The notes: generated from the sequence alone by a model not told the origin. A stretch of DNA of 64,000 nt from an uncultured Subdoligranulum sp. (GCA_902496185.1 CABUZX010000001.1:112871-176870), one strand, 5' to 3'; positions 15,458 through 24,262 are shown, numbered from the stretch's first letter. A program made the numbers and translations.

Positions 15458-16565
15458 CTGATGCCTCCGTTTTTAATTGATAAAAATTCCCATTTAGTTT
15501 TGACACAATATCAAAAAGCTCAAGATTTGTCAATAAATAATTAACTTCCGACGCAGAAAGTCCACTTTTTTGAACTATAACGTCAAAATGCAACTTATCA
15601 CCATTATCTAAAGTTTTTAAAACCTTTTCTTCTTGTATATCTGGTTGATAAGACAATTTTTTGGCAGTTTTTTGCTTGGCCACAAAGGTAATTCCATACG
15701 CATCAATAACGTCCTGCGGAGAAGTAACCAAAGTATTTCGATAATTTTTAAGCAACTCGTTGCTACCAACCGAAGCATAAGAAAAAATATCCCCCGGCAC
15801 TACAAAAACGTCTCTGTTTTGTTGACTTGCCGATTCTACAGTGGAAAAAACCCCACTCTTTTTTCCTGCTTCCGCAACAATTACACCCTTACTTAAGCCC
15901 GTTATTATTCTGTTGCGCACCGGAAAACGATAACTGTTTGGCTCTACGTTTGGATTATATTCACTTACAAGCAATCCCGATTGAGCAATTCTCTCTGCAA
16001 GCGAAATGTTGTTTGAAGGATATACGTGATCGAATCCTCCTCCAAGTACTGCAATAGTCTTTGCATTTAATTCTAATGCTTTTTTGTGCGCAACCGTATC
16101 AATACCGTTTGCCAGTCCGCTTACTATACAAAATTGATTACTTAATCCCGCAACGAAAGTTTCTGCAACACGTTTGCCATAATAAGTACATTTACGAGAG
16201 CCCACTATAGCAATAGACGGCATATTCAATAAATCAATATTGCCTTTGCAAAACAATACCAAAGGCGGATCGCGAATTTCTTTAAGCATATAGGAATAGT
16301 CCGAATCAATAAAAGTAACAACTTGTATCCCCTTGTTTTCAAACTTACGCATTATATCGTCAAAAAAGAAATCACTTAACGAAAAACTTAATTTGTCGTA
16401 AACGGTTTTATCAAAAACCGAAGTTATCAAATCTGCAAGTCTTTCCTTATCTTTCCAAAGTACGTCAATTCCACCGATTCTTTGAAAAAATTTTTGCCAT
16501 TTTAGTGCAGTAGATACTCCTAAAGTACTTAATACTATTAAAACCTTTTGTTGCGTATTGTACAT
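15438..16565 (-). CDS. dprA: DprA/Smf DNA-processing protein
   Basis: DprA binds single-stranded DNA and loads RecA, mainly during transformation. The 375-residue protein has a SAM-like N-terminus, then the Rossmann-type core with IAIVGSRKCTYYGKR, SGLANGIDTVAHKKAL and GGGFDHVYPSNN. A winged-helix C-terminal domain follows (about residues 310-365). The gene lies 3 nt after comM and overlaps topA. The comM-dprA pairing suggests competence capability, although no DNA-uptake genes are in this window. Confidence 0.95.
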   Translation of the reverse strand: MYNTQQKVLIVLSTLGVSTALKWQKFFQRIGGIDVLWKDKERLADLITSVFDKTVYDKLSFSLSDFFFDDIMRKFENKGIQVVTFIDSDYSYMLKEIRDPPLVLFCKGNIDLLNMPSIAIVGSRKCTYYGKRVAETFVAGLSNQFCIVSGLANGIDTVAHKKALELNAKTIAVLGGGFDHVYPSNNISLAERIAQSGLLVSEYNPNVEPNSYRFPVRNRIITGLSKGVIVAEAGKKSGVFSTVESASQQNRDVFVVPGDIFSYASVGSNELLKNYRNTLVTSPQDVIDAYGITFVAKQKTAKKLSYQPDIQEEKVLKTLDNGDKLHFDVIVQKSGLSASEVNYLLTNLELFDIVSKLNGNFYQLKTEASDEISYS

Positions 16566-16568
16566 AGT

Positions 16569-18086
16569 TTAAACCTTAAATATGTCGTTGCTTCTATATT
16601 GAATTGATTCGGCTATATGTATACTTGAAATATTTTCCTCGCCCGCCAAATCAGCAATAGTACGAGCAACTTTTAAAATCCTATTATAAGCTCTTGCCGA
16701 CAAATTAAATTTTACAAAACAATTTTCCAATAATTGTTGACTTTTTTCGTCGATTTTGCAATATTTTTTAATCAATGGCGCAGTCATTTGCGCGTTACAA
16801 AATATTTCCACATTCTCGAAACGTTTTGACTGTATTTTGCGAGCCTTATCAATCCTCGCTTTTACTATAGCGCTACTTTCTGCAAGATCGTCTGATTTGA
16901 GATCTTTATATTGCAAACTATCCACTTCAATATTTATGTCAATTCTATCAAGCAACGGACCGGATAAACGCGACAAATATTTTTTGATTTGTCCTAAAGA
17001 ACAAGTACATTCTTTTGTATCGCTTCCGTAATTTCCACAAGGACACGGATTCATACTTGCAACCAACATGAAATTTGCCGGATAAGTCACGGACATTGCA
17101 GCGCGAGCAACGTTTATTACTTTATCTTCCAACGGTTGACGCAAAGTTTCAAGCACGCTTCTTGGGTATTCAGGCAATTCGTCTAAAAATAATACTCCGT
17201 TGTGAGCAAGACTCATTTCTCCGGGTTTGACTTTAGCGCCACCACCTGTTAAAGAAACCAAAGTAGCAGAATGATGTGGAGATCTAAATGGTCGACTAAA
17301 TACAAAATCTGTCAATTCTCCCGAAACGGAATAAATTTTTGCAACTTCTAACGCTTCTTCAAAACTCATATCAGGCATTATAGTAGGCACGGCTTTTGCC
17401 AACATAGTTTTGCCCGCACCCGGAGCACCTATCATCAATATATTGTGACCACCTGCAACGGCTATTTCCATTGCACGTTTTGCAAAATACTGTCCCTTTA
17501 TATACATCATATCATGTAAAGTATCCGTTGCTTTGTCAGGAATCCATTGTTTTGTTTGCAATTTTTCAATAGGTTTTTCCCCCGTCAAATGCATTACAAC
17601 AGACGAAAGATCCTTTGCCGGATAAATACTCAATCCGTCCACATATTGAGCTTCAGGGCTGTTTTCTTCAGGAATAATTATGTTGTCATATCCTTGTTCT
17701 TTTGCGGAAATAAGTATAGGCAATAAACCGTTGACCTTTCGCAACTGTCCATCAAGCGACAACTCCCCAAGATATAAATACTCTTTTGCGCTAAACAAAG
17801 CAACGTTTTTGGAAACACACAATATACCAATAGCTATTGCCAAATCAAAAACACTACCTTCTTTTTTTGTATCAGCAGGAGCAAGATTAACTACAACCTT
17901 GCCCAAAGGATATTCAAAACCACTATTTCGTATAGAAAGTCTTACACGATCCTTACTTTCCTTAACAGCAGTATCTCCAAGACCTACTATATCAAATCCG
18001 GGTAGTCCTCCGTGTACGTCAACTTCTACGCTTATCAGATACCCGGACAAACCGTTTAGACCAAAACTGCGCAATTTTGCAAGCAT
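16569..18086 (-). CDS. comM: YifB/ComM family Mg-chelatase-like AAA ATPase
   Basis: ComM is a hexameric helicase that promotes branch migration during integration of transforming DNA. The 505-residue product has an N-terminal Lon-like (ChlI) domain (VDVHGGLPGFDIVGL), a AAA+ core with Walker A GAPGAGKTM near residue 217, and Walker B LFLDELPEY. A Cys pair region (MNPCPCGNYGSD) and a C-terminal Mg-chelatase domain follow. The ATG has CAGGAG upstream. It is the first gene of the operon that runs to glyA and has its own promoter. Confidence 0.95.
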   Translation of the reverse strand: MLAKLRSFGLNGLSGYLISVEVDVHGGLPGFDIVGLGDTAVKESKDRVRLSIRNSGFEYPLGKVVVNLAPADTKKEGSVFDLAIAIGILCVSKNVALFSAKEYLYLGELSLDGQLRKVNGLLPILISAKEQGYDNIIIPEENSPEAQYVDGLSIYPAKDLSSVVMHLTGEKPIEKLQTKQWIPDKATDTLHDMMYIKGQYFAKRAMEIAVAGGHNILMIGAPGAGKTMLAKAVPTIMPDMSFEEALEVAKIYSVSGELTDFVFSRPFRSPHHSATLVSLTGGGAKVKPGEMSLAHNGVLFLDELPEYPRSVLETLRQPLEDKVINVARAAMSVTYPANFMLVASMNPCPCGNYGSDTKECTCSLGQIKKYLSRLSGPLLDRIDINIEVDSLQYKDLKSDDLAESSAIVKARIDKARKIQSKRFENVEIFCNAQMTAPLIKKYCKIDEKSQQLLENCFVKFNLSARAYNRILKVARTIADLAGEENISSIHIAESIQYRSNDIFKV

Positions 18087-18105
18087 ATTTTTCTCCTGTT
18101 TATTT

Positions 18106-18134
18106 AATATAAAATACTATCTATTATTTGCCAA
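18106..18134 (-). promoter_or_regulatory. Promoter of the comM-to-glyA operon
   Basis: The minus strand has TTGGCA, 17 bp, TATATT just downstream of the rplS terminator and about 20 nt upstream of the comM start. It would drive ten genes. Confidence 0.7.
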
Positions 18135-18167
18135 TTTCTTATATTATTTTTTATCTTTTAAAATATA

Positions 18168-18198
18168 AAAAAACTGTCGAAATTTTCGACAGTTTTTT
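18168..18198 (-). terminator. Bidirectional intrinsic terminator after rplS
   Basis: The hairpin AAAAAACTGTCGA with its exact complement forms a 13-bp stem around a 5-nt loop, ending in TTTTTT. It isolates rplS from comM. Confidence 0.92.
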
Positions 18199-18205
18199 AA
18201 CTTTT

Positions 18206-18550
18206 TTAATTGATTGTACCCTTTATCTTTGCTGCCTTACCTGTGCGTGCACGCAAGTAATAAAGTTTTGCACGTCTTACCTTACCACTGCGAACAATTT
18301 GAACCTTTTCGATTTTAGGACTATGAACGGGGAAAGTACGCTCTACTCCAATACCGTTAGAAATACGACGTACGGTAAAAGTTTCATTAAAGCCACCGTG
18401 TTTACGAGCAATAACTATACCTTCATAAGCCTGTACTCTTTCCTTGTTTCCTTCAATAACTTTAAAGTAAACTTTAACAGTATCGCCTACCTCAAATTTT
18501 GGGGCGTTGGGATTAAGATTTTCTTGTTCGATTGATTTAATGATGTCCAT
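18206..18550 (-). CDS. rplS: 50S ribosomal protein L19
   Basis: L19 lies at the subunit interface. The 114-residue protein has the family core PKFEVGDTVKVYFKVIEGNKERVQAYEG, FTVRRISNGIGVERTFP and YYLRARTGKAAKIK. The ATG has AGGAG upstream. In many Bacillota rplS directly follows trmD. Here it is a single-gene unit with its own promoter, a leader hairpin and a terminator, placed after yraN. Confidence 0.97.
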   Translation of the reverse strand: MDIIKSIEQENLNPNAPKFEVGDTVKVYFKVIEGNKERVQAYEGIVIARKHGGFNETFTVRRISNGIGVERTFPVHSPKIEKVQIVRSGKVRRAKLYYLRARTGKAAKIKGTIN

Positions 18551-18589
18551 TGACTTTTTCTCCTATATACTTTGATATTTGTTAACCAA

Positions 18590-18623
18590 GTGTTCATACA
18601 CAGAATAGTTGCCATTGGAACAC
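18590..18623 (-). ncRNA. Putative L19 ribosomal protein leader hairpin
   Basis: In the rplS leader, arms GTGTTC and GAACAC enclose about 22 nt that include CAATGGCAAC. It lies between a clear promoter and the rplS ribosome site. The position and shape resemble the L19 leader autoregulatory element of Bacillota; a covariance search would be needed to confirm this. Confidence 0.55.
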
Positions 18624-18639
18624 CCGAAGTCACTAATGT

Positions 18640-18668
18640 AGTTTATCACACAAGATTATTTTTTGCAA
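18640..18668 (-). promoter_or_regulatory. Promoter of rplS
   Basis: TTGCAA and TAAACT are separated by 17 bp on the minus strand, giving a leader of about 85 nt that contains the putative L19 hairpin. Confidence 0.7.
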
Positions 18669-18710
18669 GCGTTTTTAATTAATTTTTTTCAAAAAGCAAG
18701 TAAAAACGTG

Positions 18711-19067
18711 TTATTCGCTTCCGTCAAAAGCATTTACAATATGCTCGATTTCTTCCCCCGTAATGGCAATGACGTCAAAACGGAATTTTTTGTCTTCTAT
18801 ATTATTTTTGTAAATATACTTTTGCGCGCAAGAAATAATTTTTTTACGTTTAGAATAAGTCACGTATTCTTCAGGTCTCCCTAATTTATCGTCATTGCGT
18901 TTCTTTACTTCTACAAATACAATAATATCACCATTTTTAGCAATAATATCGATTTCACCCGTACGGCAAGTATAATTACGTTCTAAAATTTTATAATGTT
19001 TTTTCTTTAAATAAAGCGTTGCATTATCTTCTGCAAGTTTTCCGTTAAATCTGTTAAATAAACCCAT
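18711..19067 (-). CDS. yraN: UPF0102 (YraN) family endonuclease-like protein
   Basis: YraN proteins have a restriction-endonuclease-like fold and unknown cellular function. The 118-residue protein shows the family signature: GEIDIIAKNGDIIVFVEVKKR (the D...EVK nuclease motif) and a basic helix with TYSKRKKI. The ATG start has no recognisable ribosome site. It follows rnhB by 8 nt, the usual neighbour, and is the last gene of the plsX-to-yraN string. Confidence 0.9.
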   Translation of the reverse strand: MGLFNRFNGKLAEDNATLYLKKKHYKILERNYTCRTGEIDIIAKNGDIIVFVEVKKRNDDKLGRPEEYVTYSKRKKIISCAQKYIYKNNIEDKKFRFDVIAITGEEIEHIVNAFDGSE

Positions 19068-19075
19068 TTTTATTT

Positions 19076-19729
19076 TTAAATTAAAAAACTTTGTTGTTCT
19101 TCGTTAAAAAAATTTTTTATAAAAGTTGCGCGGTGCAAAGGACAAGGACCATACTCTTTCAACGCCATAACGTGTTGTTTCGTACCGTAACCTTTATGTT
19201 GTTTGAAGCCGTATTGCGGGTAAAGATTATCCGCTTTTTCCATAAGCCTGTCTCTTGTAACCTTTGCAACGATACTTGCAGCTGCAATGCTATAACTGCT
19301 TGCGTCGCCCTTTATTATTGAAAACGTCGGTATTTTTGTTTCCGTTAATTTTACGGCATCTATTAAAACGATATCACCCAAAGTTAATCCGTCAATGCAA
19401 TTTTTCATACATTTCTTTGTTGCGTTTAAGATATTTATCTTATCAATTTCGTCATTATCAGAAACAGCTACTACGTATTCTAATGCTGTTGATATTATTT
19501 TATCAAAAAGCTCCTCTCTCTTTTTGGGCGAAAGCTTTTTGCTGTCGTTTATTCCTTCTATTAATTTATCTTCGTCAAGAGGCATTACTACGCAAGCAAC
19601 TACCACAGGACCTGCCAAAGGGCCTCTGCCTGCTTCATCCATACCTGCAGGAAATTTTTTGCCTTGCGCAAAAAAATCCTTTTCATATTGGAGCATATCT
19701 ATGCTATTCTTTCGAATTGTTTTTGCCAT
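19076..19729 (-). CDS. rnhB: Ribonuclease HII
   Basis: RNase HII removes ribonucleotides from DNA-RNA hybrids. The 217-residue protein has the catalytic first strand GMDEAGRGPLAGPVV (Asp-Glu pair), then SKKLSPKKR and ASIVAKVTRD (third acidic site), and HKGYGTKQH. I chose the ATG at 19729, two bases after the rbgA stop; an in-frame TTG two codons upstream is possible. The roughly 25-residue N-terminal lead (MAKTIRKN...) is a modest extension. Coupling to rbgA is typical. Confidence 0.95.
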   Translation of the reverse strand: MAKTIRKNSIDMLQYEKDFFAQGKKFPAGMDEAGRGPLAGPVVVACVVMPLDEDKLIEGINDSKKLSPKKREELFDKIISTALEYVVAVSDNDEIDKINILNATKKCMKNCIDGLTLGDIVLIDAVKLTETKIPTFSIIKGDASSYSIAAASIVAKVTRDRLMEKADNLYPQYGFKQHKGYGTKQHVMALKEYGPCPLHRATFIKNFFNEEQQSFLI

Positions 19730-19731
19730 AA

Positions 19732-20592
19732 TCAATTAAGGTTATAATCCTTTAAAGTTTCCAAGGTAATTTTGCCTATTTTACCTTTTTTAAATTCGTC
19801 GCAAACTATAGTTGATGCTCTTAATAAATCTACTCCACCTTTTGCAAGACATCCTCGATTAAGGGCAATTTTTTCTAATAATTTTTCCGTAGAAAAAACT
19901 AAATCTTCTTTTTGCAAATTAAAACGTTTTATCAACAAATGCGGATATCTCTCAACGAGCTTAGCAAGCAAATATTGTGATGCTTCTACCGTATCTACCA
20001 CCGCTTCATTTATACTGCCTACAAAAAGCAAATTTTGAGCAATATTTTGATTTTCAAATTTATTCCATAAAGTGCCCGGAGTATCAAGTAGCTCTAAACC
20101 TTCCTCCAATCTTATCCATTGTTTTCCTTTTGTTACACCCGGCTTATCTCCTACTATTGCATTTTTTTTACCGCTAAGAGAATTTATTAAAGTGCTTTTA
20201 CCACAATTTGGCACACCCAAAATCATAGCTCTCGTTGGTCTAAAAACCCCTTTAGATGCAAATTTTTCAATGGTTTTTTTTCTGATATTTGCAAAAGCAG
20301 ACTTTACCACCGCCGTGGTATTTGTTTGTGTAGAAATTACTTTTACTACCGACATACCTTGTTTTGAAAAATATTCTTCCCACTCTCTTGTTGCATTATC
20401 GTCTGCGAGATCGGTTTTGTTTAAAATAAAAACACACGGTTTATCGCCTATTAGTTTTTTGAAAGAAGGATTAAAACAAGAAAAAGGCGCGCGGGCATCT
20501 AAAAGATATCCCACGACGTCAATTAACTTAATATTTTCCTCGATCATTCGCAAGGCTTTTGTCATATGCCCCGGAAACCATTGAATATACAC
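19732..20592 (-). CDS. rbgA: Ribosome biogenesis GTPase RbgA (YlqF)
   Basis: RbgA is needed for late assembly of the 50S subunit (recruitment of L16 and others). The 286-residue protein starts with the family hallmark IQWFPGHMTKA. It is a circularly permuted GTPase: G4 NKTD precedes G1 GVPNCGKST, and G3 is DTPGTL. An ANTAR-like C-terminal domain follows. It lies 3 nt after trmD and directly before rnhB. Confidence 0.96.
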   Translation of the reverse strand: MYIQWFPGHMTKALRMIEENIKLIDVVGYLLDARAPFSCFNPSFKKLIGDKPCVFILNKTDLADDNATREWEEYFSKQGMSVVKVISTQTNTTAVVKSAFANIRKKTIEKFASKGVFRPTRAMILGVPNCGKSTLINSLSGKKNAIVGDKPGVTKGKQWIRLEEGLELLDTPGTLWNKFENQNIAQNLLFVGSINEAVVDTVEASQYLLAKLVERYPHLLIKRFNLQKEDLVFSTEKLLEKIALNRGCLAKGGVDLLRASTIVCDEFKKGKIGKITLETLKDYNLN

Positions 20593-20595
20593 TGT

Positions 20596-21384
20596 TTACT
20601 CCTCTTTTGGGGTAGTGTTTTGTAATTTTTTTAAACGCCTTTGCTGACGCTTTTGTTCTTTTTTTAATTGTTCTTCCAAAAATAAATTGTGTTGTATTAT
20701 TGCTTGATTATCTTGCGCAAGATCAGGACGGAGCGCGCAAGTAATATCAACTTGTTGTTGTTTACGCCACAATTTAATTTCTTTATGATTACCGTTTAAA
20801 AGCACTTGCGGTACTTTTAAGCCACGAAAATCGGCAGGTCTTGTATATTGCGGATACTCCAACAAATTGTCACAAAAAGTTTCTTCCTGAACTGATTGAT
20901 TGCTCCCCAAAACGCCGTCTATATATCTACACAAACTGTCAACGAGCACCATAGCGGGCAATTCTCCCCCCGTCAAAACATAGTCGCCAATAGATATTTC
21001 CTCATCTATCTCCAAATCTAATACTCTTTGGTCAACTCCTTCATAATGGCCACACAGTAAAATAATATTTTCAAGTTTCGAAAGTCTCTTTACTGTTTTT
21101 TGAGAAAGTTTTGTACCTTTTGGGGATAAATAAATTCTATGCGCTTGCCTGTTGGGATCTAATGTATCTATTGCATCACAAATAGGCTGCGCCATCATAA
21201 GCATTCCTGCGCCGCCACCAAAAGCATAATCGTCACACTTTTTGTGTTTATCCTTAGAAAAATCACGAATATTTACGACTGAAATATCTACTATACCGTT
21301 TTCTCTTGCTCTGCCTATAATGCTATATTGTAAAGGCGAAAACATTTCAGGAAATAATGTTAGTATTTCAATTTTAGTTTTCAT
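20596..21384 (-). CDS. trmD: tRNA (guanine37-N1)-methyltransferase
   Basis: TrmD makes m1G37 in tRNAs and prevents frameshifting. The 262-residue SPOUT protein has the trefoil-knot segments LSPKGTKLSQ, LLCGHYEGVDQR and EISIGDYVLTGGE, and ends with a Lys/Arg-rich tail (KKEQKRQQRRLKKL) a little longer than usual. The ATG start overlaps rimM by 11 nt. This is the standard rpsP-khpA-rimM-trmD order. Confidence 0.97.
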   Translation of the reverse strand: MKTKIEILTLFPEMFSPLQYSIIGRARENGIVDISVVNIRDFSKDKHKKCDDYAFGGGAGMLMMAQPICDAIDTLDPNRQAHRIYLSPKGTKLSQKTVKRLSKLENIILLCGHYEGVDQRVLDLEIDEEISIGDYVLTGGELPAMVLVDSLCRYIDGVLGSNQSVQEETFCDNLLEYPQYTRPADFRGLKVPQVLLNGNHKEIKLWRKQQQVDITCALRPDLAQDNQAIIQHNLFLEEQLKKEQKRQQRRLKKLQNTTPKEE

Positions 21385-21883
21385 AAAATACTATTTCTCT
21401 AATAATTACTTTGTCAACTACTAAAACGTTATCATCTATGTCAAATACCGAATTTAATGCTTTTATAAAGGGAAATCGCGCAATACCACCTATTGGGGTT
21501 TTTAAAGTATAAACGTCAGCGCTAACTCCGTTTTGATAAACGTCTATCAACTCTCCCAAGAGATTTCCATCCGAATCTTTAACCTGACAACCCAAAATAT
21601 CGTCAATAAAATAAATATCGCTTGGCAAATTAATATCTTGTTTTTCGGCGTAAACAGTTTTACCCCTAAGGGTTTCTGCTTGATTTCTGTCAGTTACTCC
21701 ATCTAAAAGTACGTACAAAAATTTGCCGTCAGATCTAATATTCTTTACGGCGGTGGCATTTCCATCAATATAAACGGTTTTGAGAGACAAAAGAAAGGTA
21801 TTATCTAAGGAGGACGCCATTTTGACCTCCCCCTTAATACCTTGTGCTTTTAGTACTGTTGCTACTGGCTTTTTCATGAGCAT
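21374..21883 (-). CDS. rimM: 16S rRNA processing protein RimM
   Basis: RimM assists 30S head maturation by binding S19. The 169-residue protein has the N-terminal RimM domain (LKAQGIKGEVKM..., TDRNQAETLRGKTVYAE) and a PRC-barrel C-terminus (DDILGCQVKDSDGNLLGELIDVYQNG). Two close ATGs exist (21883 and 6 nt later). The first directly follows the khpA stop, so translation probably continues by coupling, and no strong ribosome site is seen. Confidence 0.94.
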   Translation of the reverse strand: MLMKKPVATVLKAQGIKGEVKMASSLDNTFLLSLKTVYIDGNATAVKNIRSDGKFLYVLLDGVTDRNQAETLRGKTVYAEKQDINLPSDIYFIDDILGCQVKDSDGNLLGELIDVYQNGVSADVYTLKTPIGGIARFPFIKALNSVFDIDDNVLVVDKVIIREIVFYEN

Positions 21884-22147
21884 TTAATCGTCCGAGCGTT
21901 TCCTCTTTTCACCGCCCAAAATTTCTACGTTGTATTTTTTTCCGTCAAGCATACCGATAGACTTAACAAGCGTTCTTATTGAAGAAATAATTTTGCCTTG
22001 CCTACCTATAACTTTGCCTATATCGGTTTCCGCCACTGCAATAACGACGTCTACGTTTTTGTCATCAATCTCAGTCATAGAAACGCCTACAGTAGATTTA
22101 TTATCAACGAGATTTCCGACGATATACTCTAATAAATCTTTAACCAT
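21884..22147 (-). CDS. khpA: KhpA-type KH-domain RNA-binding protein
   Basis: This 87-residue protein is a single KH domain (VIGRQGKIISSIRTL carries the GxxG loop, with the second glycine position held by Q-G). KhpA with KhpB is an RNA chaperone affecting cell division and translation in Gram-positive bacteria. It sits between rpsP and rimM as in Bacillus ylqC. Confidence 0.92.
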   Translation of the reverse strand: MVKDLLEYIVGNLVDNKSTVGVSMTEIDDKNVDVVIAVAETDIGKVIGRQGKIISSIRTLVKSIGMLDGKKYNVEILGGEKRKRSDD

Positions 22148-22165
22148 AATTATCTTAACAAGCTG

Positions 22166-22483
22166 TTATTCAGCCTTTTCTTCCTCTTTAGGCTTTGGTG
22201 CCGGCGGAGCAATTTTGTTGGGTACGGAACGTTTTTTTGCTTCAATCAAACCTTTTTGAACCAAAATACTTCTTACCGTGTCAGTGGGTTGCACACCACT
22301 TTCCAACCAATGCTTTACCTTGTCTTCCTTAAGTGTGATTGTTGCAGGATCAGTCAACGGATTATAAGTGCCGACCAAGTCAATATACTTGCCGTCACGA
22401 GCTTTACGACTATCAATTACAACAATACGATAGAAAGGTGATTTTTTGTCGCCCATACGGGTGAGTCTCATTTTTACAGACAT
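22166..22483 (-). CDS. rpsP: 30S ribosomal protein S16
   Basis: S16 is an early-assembling 30S protein. The 105-residue product starts SVKMRLTRMGDKKSPFYRIVV, and GTYNPLTDP and WLESGVQPTDTVR are family segments. The last 20 residues are an extension rich in Pro, Lys and Glu. The ATG at 22483 has GGAGG upstream; an in-frame TTG overlapping the ribosome site was rejected. It precedes khpA-rimM-trmD. Confidence 0.96.
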   Translation of the reverse strand: MSVKMRLTRMGDKKSPFYRIVVIDSRKARDGKYIDLVGTYNPLTDPATITLKEDKVKHWLESGVQPTDTVRSILVQKGLIEAKKRSVPNKIAPPAPKPKEEEKAE

Positions 22484-22525
22484 TTTTATTTCCTCCAAAA
22501 GTAAATATTTTTATTTTTTAGTTAT

Positions 22526-23842
22526 TTAAAAAGGTAATTTAACACCACGCTTTCCGCTAAAACGCTTCATCATTTCTTTGGCTTGTTCAAACTGTTTGAT
22601 AAGTCTGTTTACCGCCTGCACATCCGTTCCGCTACCAGAGGCTATACGACGTCTACGCGAATAATTAAGAATTTTAGGGTTACTACGCTCAGCAGGAGTC
22701 ATTGACAAAACAATGGCTTTAATACGTGACAATTCATTTTCGTCAATATCTTCTTCCTTAACTTTTAACTTGCTTGCGCCGGGCACCATATTAAGTAAAT
22801 CTTTAACGTTGCCCATTTTTTTAAGGCTATCCAATTGTGATAAATAGTCGTTTAAATCAAAAGACGCGTCCTTAATTTTTTTTGCCATTTTTATAGCGTC
22901 TTCCTCGGTAATAGCGTTTTGGGCTTTTTCTATCAAAGTTAAAACGTCACCCATACCAAGTATACGACTTGCCATTCTATCAGGATAAAAAGGCTCTAAA
23001 TCTTCTGGTTTTTCGCCAATACCACAAAACTTAATAGGCTTTCCGGTAACGGCTTTTACTGATAAAGTTGCTCCACCGCGAGTATCGCCATCGAGCTTTG
23101 AAACAATAACGCCAGTCAATCCAACTTGCTCGTCAAAGGTTTTTGCCACGTTGACAGCATCTTGCCCCGTCATTGCATCAACAACCAATAATGTTTCCGA
23201 AACGTCAAAAGCGTTTTTCAGACCGACTAATTCTTCCATTAATTGATTGTCAATATGCAACCTACCAGCCGTGTCCAATATAACAGTATCGAAATTAAAT
23301 TTCTTTGCATGTTCTACGGCATTTTTAGCTATTGTTTTAGGCGCGATTTGCCCCATTTCAAAGAAACCTACACCTACTTTTTCCGAAACGATTTTTAATT
23401 GTTGAATTGCCGCAGGACGATATATATCGCAAGCAACAAGTAAAGGATTTTTGCCTTGCTTTTTTAAATACAAACCTAATTTGCCACACATAGTAGTTTT
23501 GCCACTACCTTGCAAACCACACATTAAATAAATCGTAGGCAATTTGCTTGATACGTTAAGTTTGCTCTGTGTACTGCCCAATAATTCAATTAATTGCTCG
23601 TTAACTATTTTTATTACTTGTTGACCGGGTGTAAGACTTTTAAGTATTTGTTCCCCGACTGCTATTTCGGAAACCCTGTTTACAAAATCCTTAGCAACTG
23701 CAAGATTTACGTCCGCTTCAAGCAATGCTACTCGTATTTCTCTCATAGCCTGTTTGATTTCCAATTCCGTAAGAGCACCTTTATTAGTCAACTTACTAAA
23801 AACGTGATTGATTTTTTGACTTAGTGATGAAAAAAGCGCCAT
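22526..23842 (-). CDS. ffh: Signal recognition particle protein Ffh
   Basis: Ffh binds 4.5S/6S RNA and signal sequences and delivers ribosomes to FtsY. The 438-residue protein has the N domain (LTELEIKQAMREIRVALLEADVN), the G domain with Walker A GLQGSGKTT at 109-117 and DTAGRL, and the C-terminal M domain with the SRP-RNA loop GSGTDVQAVNRLIKQF. The M domain is short and has no extended Met-rich tail beyond RGVKLPF. The ATG has GGAGGT located inside the end of ylxM. It belongs to the smc-ftsY-ylxM-ffh-rpsP string. Confidence 0.97.
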   Translation of the reverse strand: MALFSSLSQKINHVFSKLTNKGALTELEIKQAMREIRVALLEADVNLAVAKDFVNRVSEIAVGEQILKSLTPGQQVIKIVNEQLIELLGSTQSKLNVSSKLPTIYLMCGLQGSGKTTMCGKLGLYLKKQGKNPLLVACDIYRPAAIQQLKIVSEKVGVGFFEMGQIAPKTIAKNAVEHAKKFNFDTVILDTAGRLHIDNQLMEELVGLKNAFDVSETLLVVDAMTGQDAVNVAKTFDEQVGLTGVIVSKLDGDTRGGATLSVKAVTGKPIKFCGIGEKPEDLEPFYPDRMASRILGMGDVLTLIEKAQNAITEEDAIKMAKKIKDASFDLNDYLSQLDSLKKMGNVKDLLNMVPGASKLKVKEEDIDENELSRIKAIVLSMTPAERSNPKILNYSRRRRIASGSGTDVQAVNRLIKQFEQAKEMMKRFSGKRGVKLPF

Positions 23843-23843
23843 A

Positions 23844-24182
23844 TTAAACCTCCGTAATTTCCAGAATAGCGTCTAGCGCCTGTTTAACGGTAAAATCATC
23901 TGTCGTTAAGTTTTGCTTGCATTTTGCAACAATTGAACTAATTTCCTTCATTTTAGAAAAAATCCCCAACTTTTCTTCCGCGGAAAGCAACGCAGATTCC
24001 GCTTTTTTAATCGTATCTCTTACAGCCTGACGACTAATTGCATATTGCTCTGCTATTTCCCCCAACGAACAATCCGAGTCGTAAAAAAGCGAAAGCATAT
24101 TTTTTTGATTTTCCGTCAAAAGGTTGCCGTATAAATTGGCCAAATAGATAATATTTAAGTTGTCAAATTTGGATAATTTCAT
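23844..24182 (-). CDS. ylxM: YlxM/p13-family SRP-associated DNA-binding-like protein
   Basis: YlxM is a small helix-turn-helix protein encoded with ffh and ftsY in Gram-positive bacteria and reported to modulate SRP. The 112-residue protein carries the sigma-70 region 4-like motif LGEIAEQYAISRQAVRDTIKKAE. The ATG start is unusual: it lies at the last bases of the 3' arm of a perfect 17-bp hairpin, and no ribosome site stands between hairpin and start. No other plausible start is available because family similarity begins within the first few residues. Confidence 0.9.
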   Translation of the reverse strand: MKLSKFDNLNIIYLANLYGNLLTENQKNMLSLFYDSDCSLGEIAEQYAISRQAVRDTIKKAESALLSAEEKLGIFSKMKEISSIVAKCKQNLTTDDFTVKQALDAILEITEV

Positions 24183-24222
24183 AATAAAGGTGTAAAGTTT
24201 AAATGCTTTACACCTTTATTAT
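24181..24222 (-). terminator. Perfect 17-bp hairpin overlapping the ylxM start codon
   Basis: The two 17-nt arms, 24181-24197 and 24206-24222, are exactly complementary around an 8-nt loop. On the minus transcript the 3' arm ends in the AU of the ylxM AUG. The U-rich end of the arm suggests an intrinsic terminator after ftsY, but it could also gate ylxM translation. Confidence 0.8.
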
Positions 24223-24262
24223 ATCAATAAAAAATTATTTGTCAAGTAATTAAATACGATTT

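Noticed and set aside
20072..20584. Plus-strand frame of 170 codons opposite rbgA
   Set aside because: It mirrors the codon pattern of rbgA on the other strand and has no family features.
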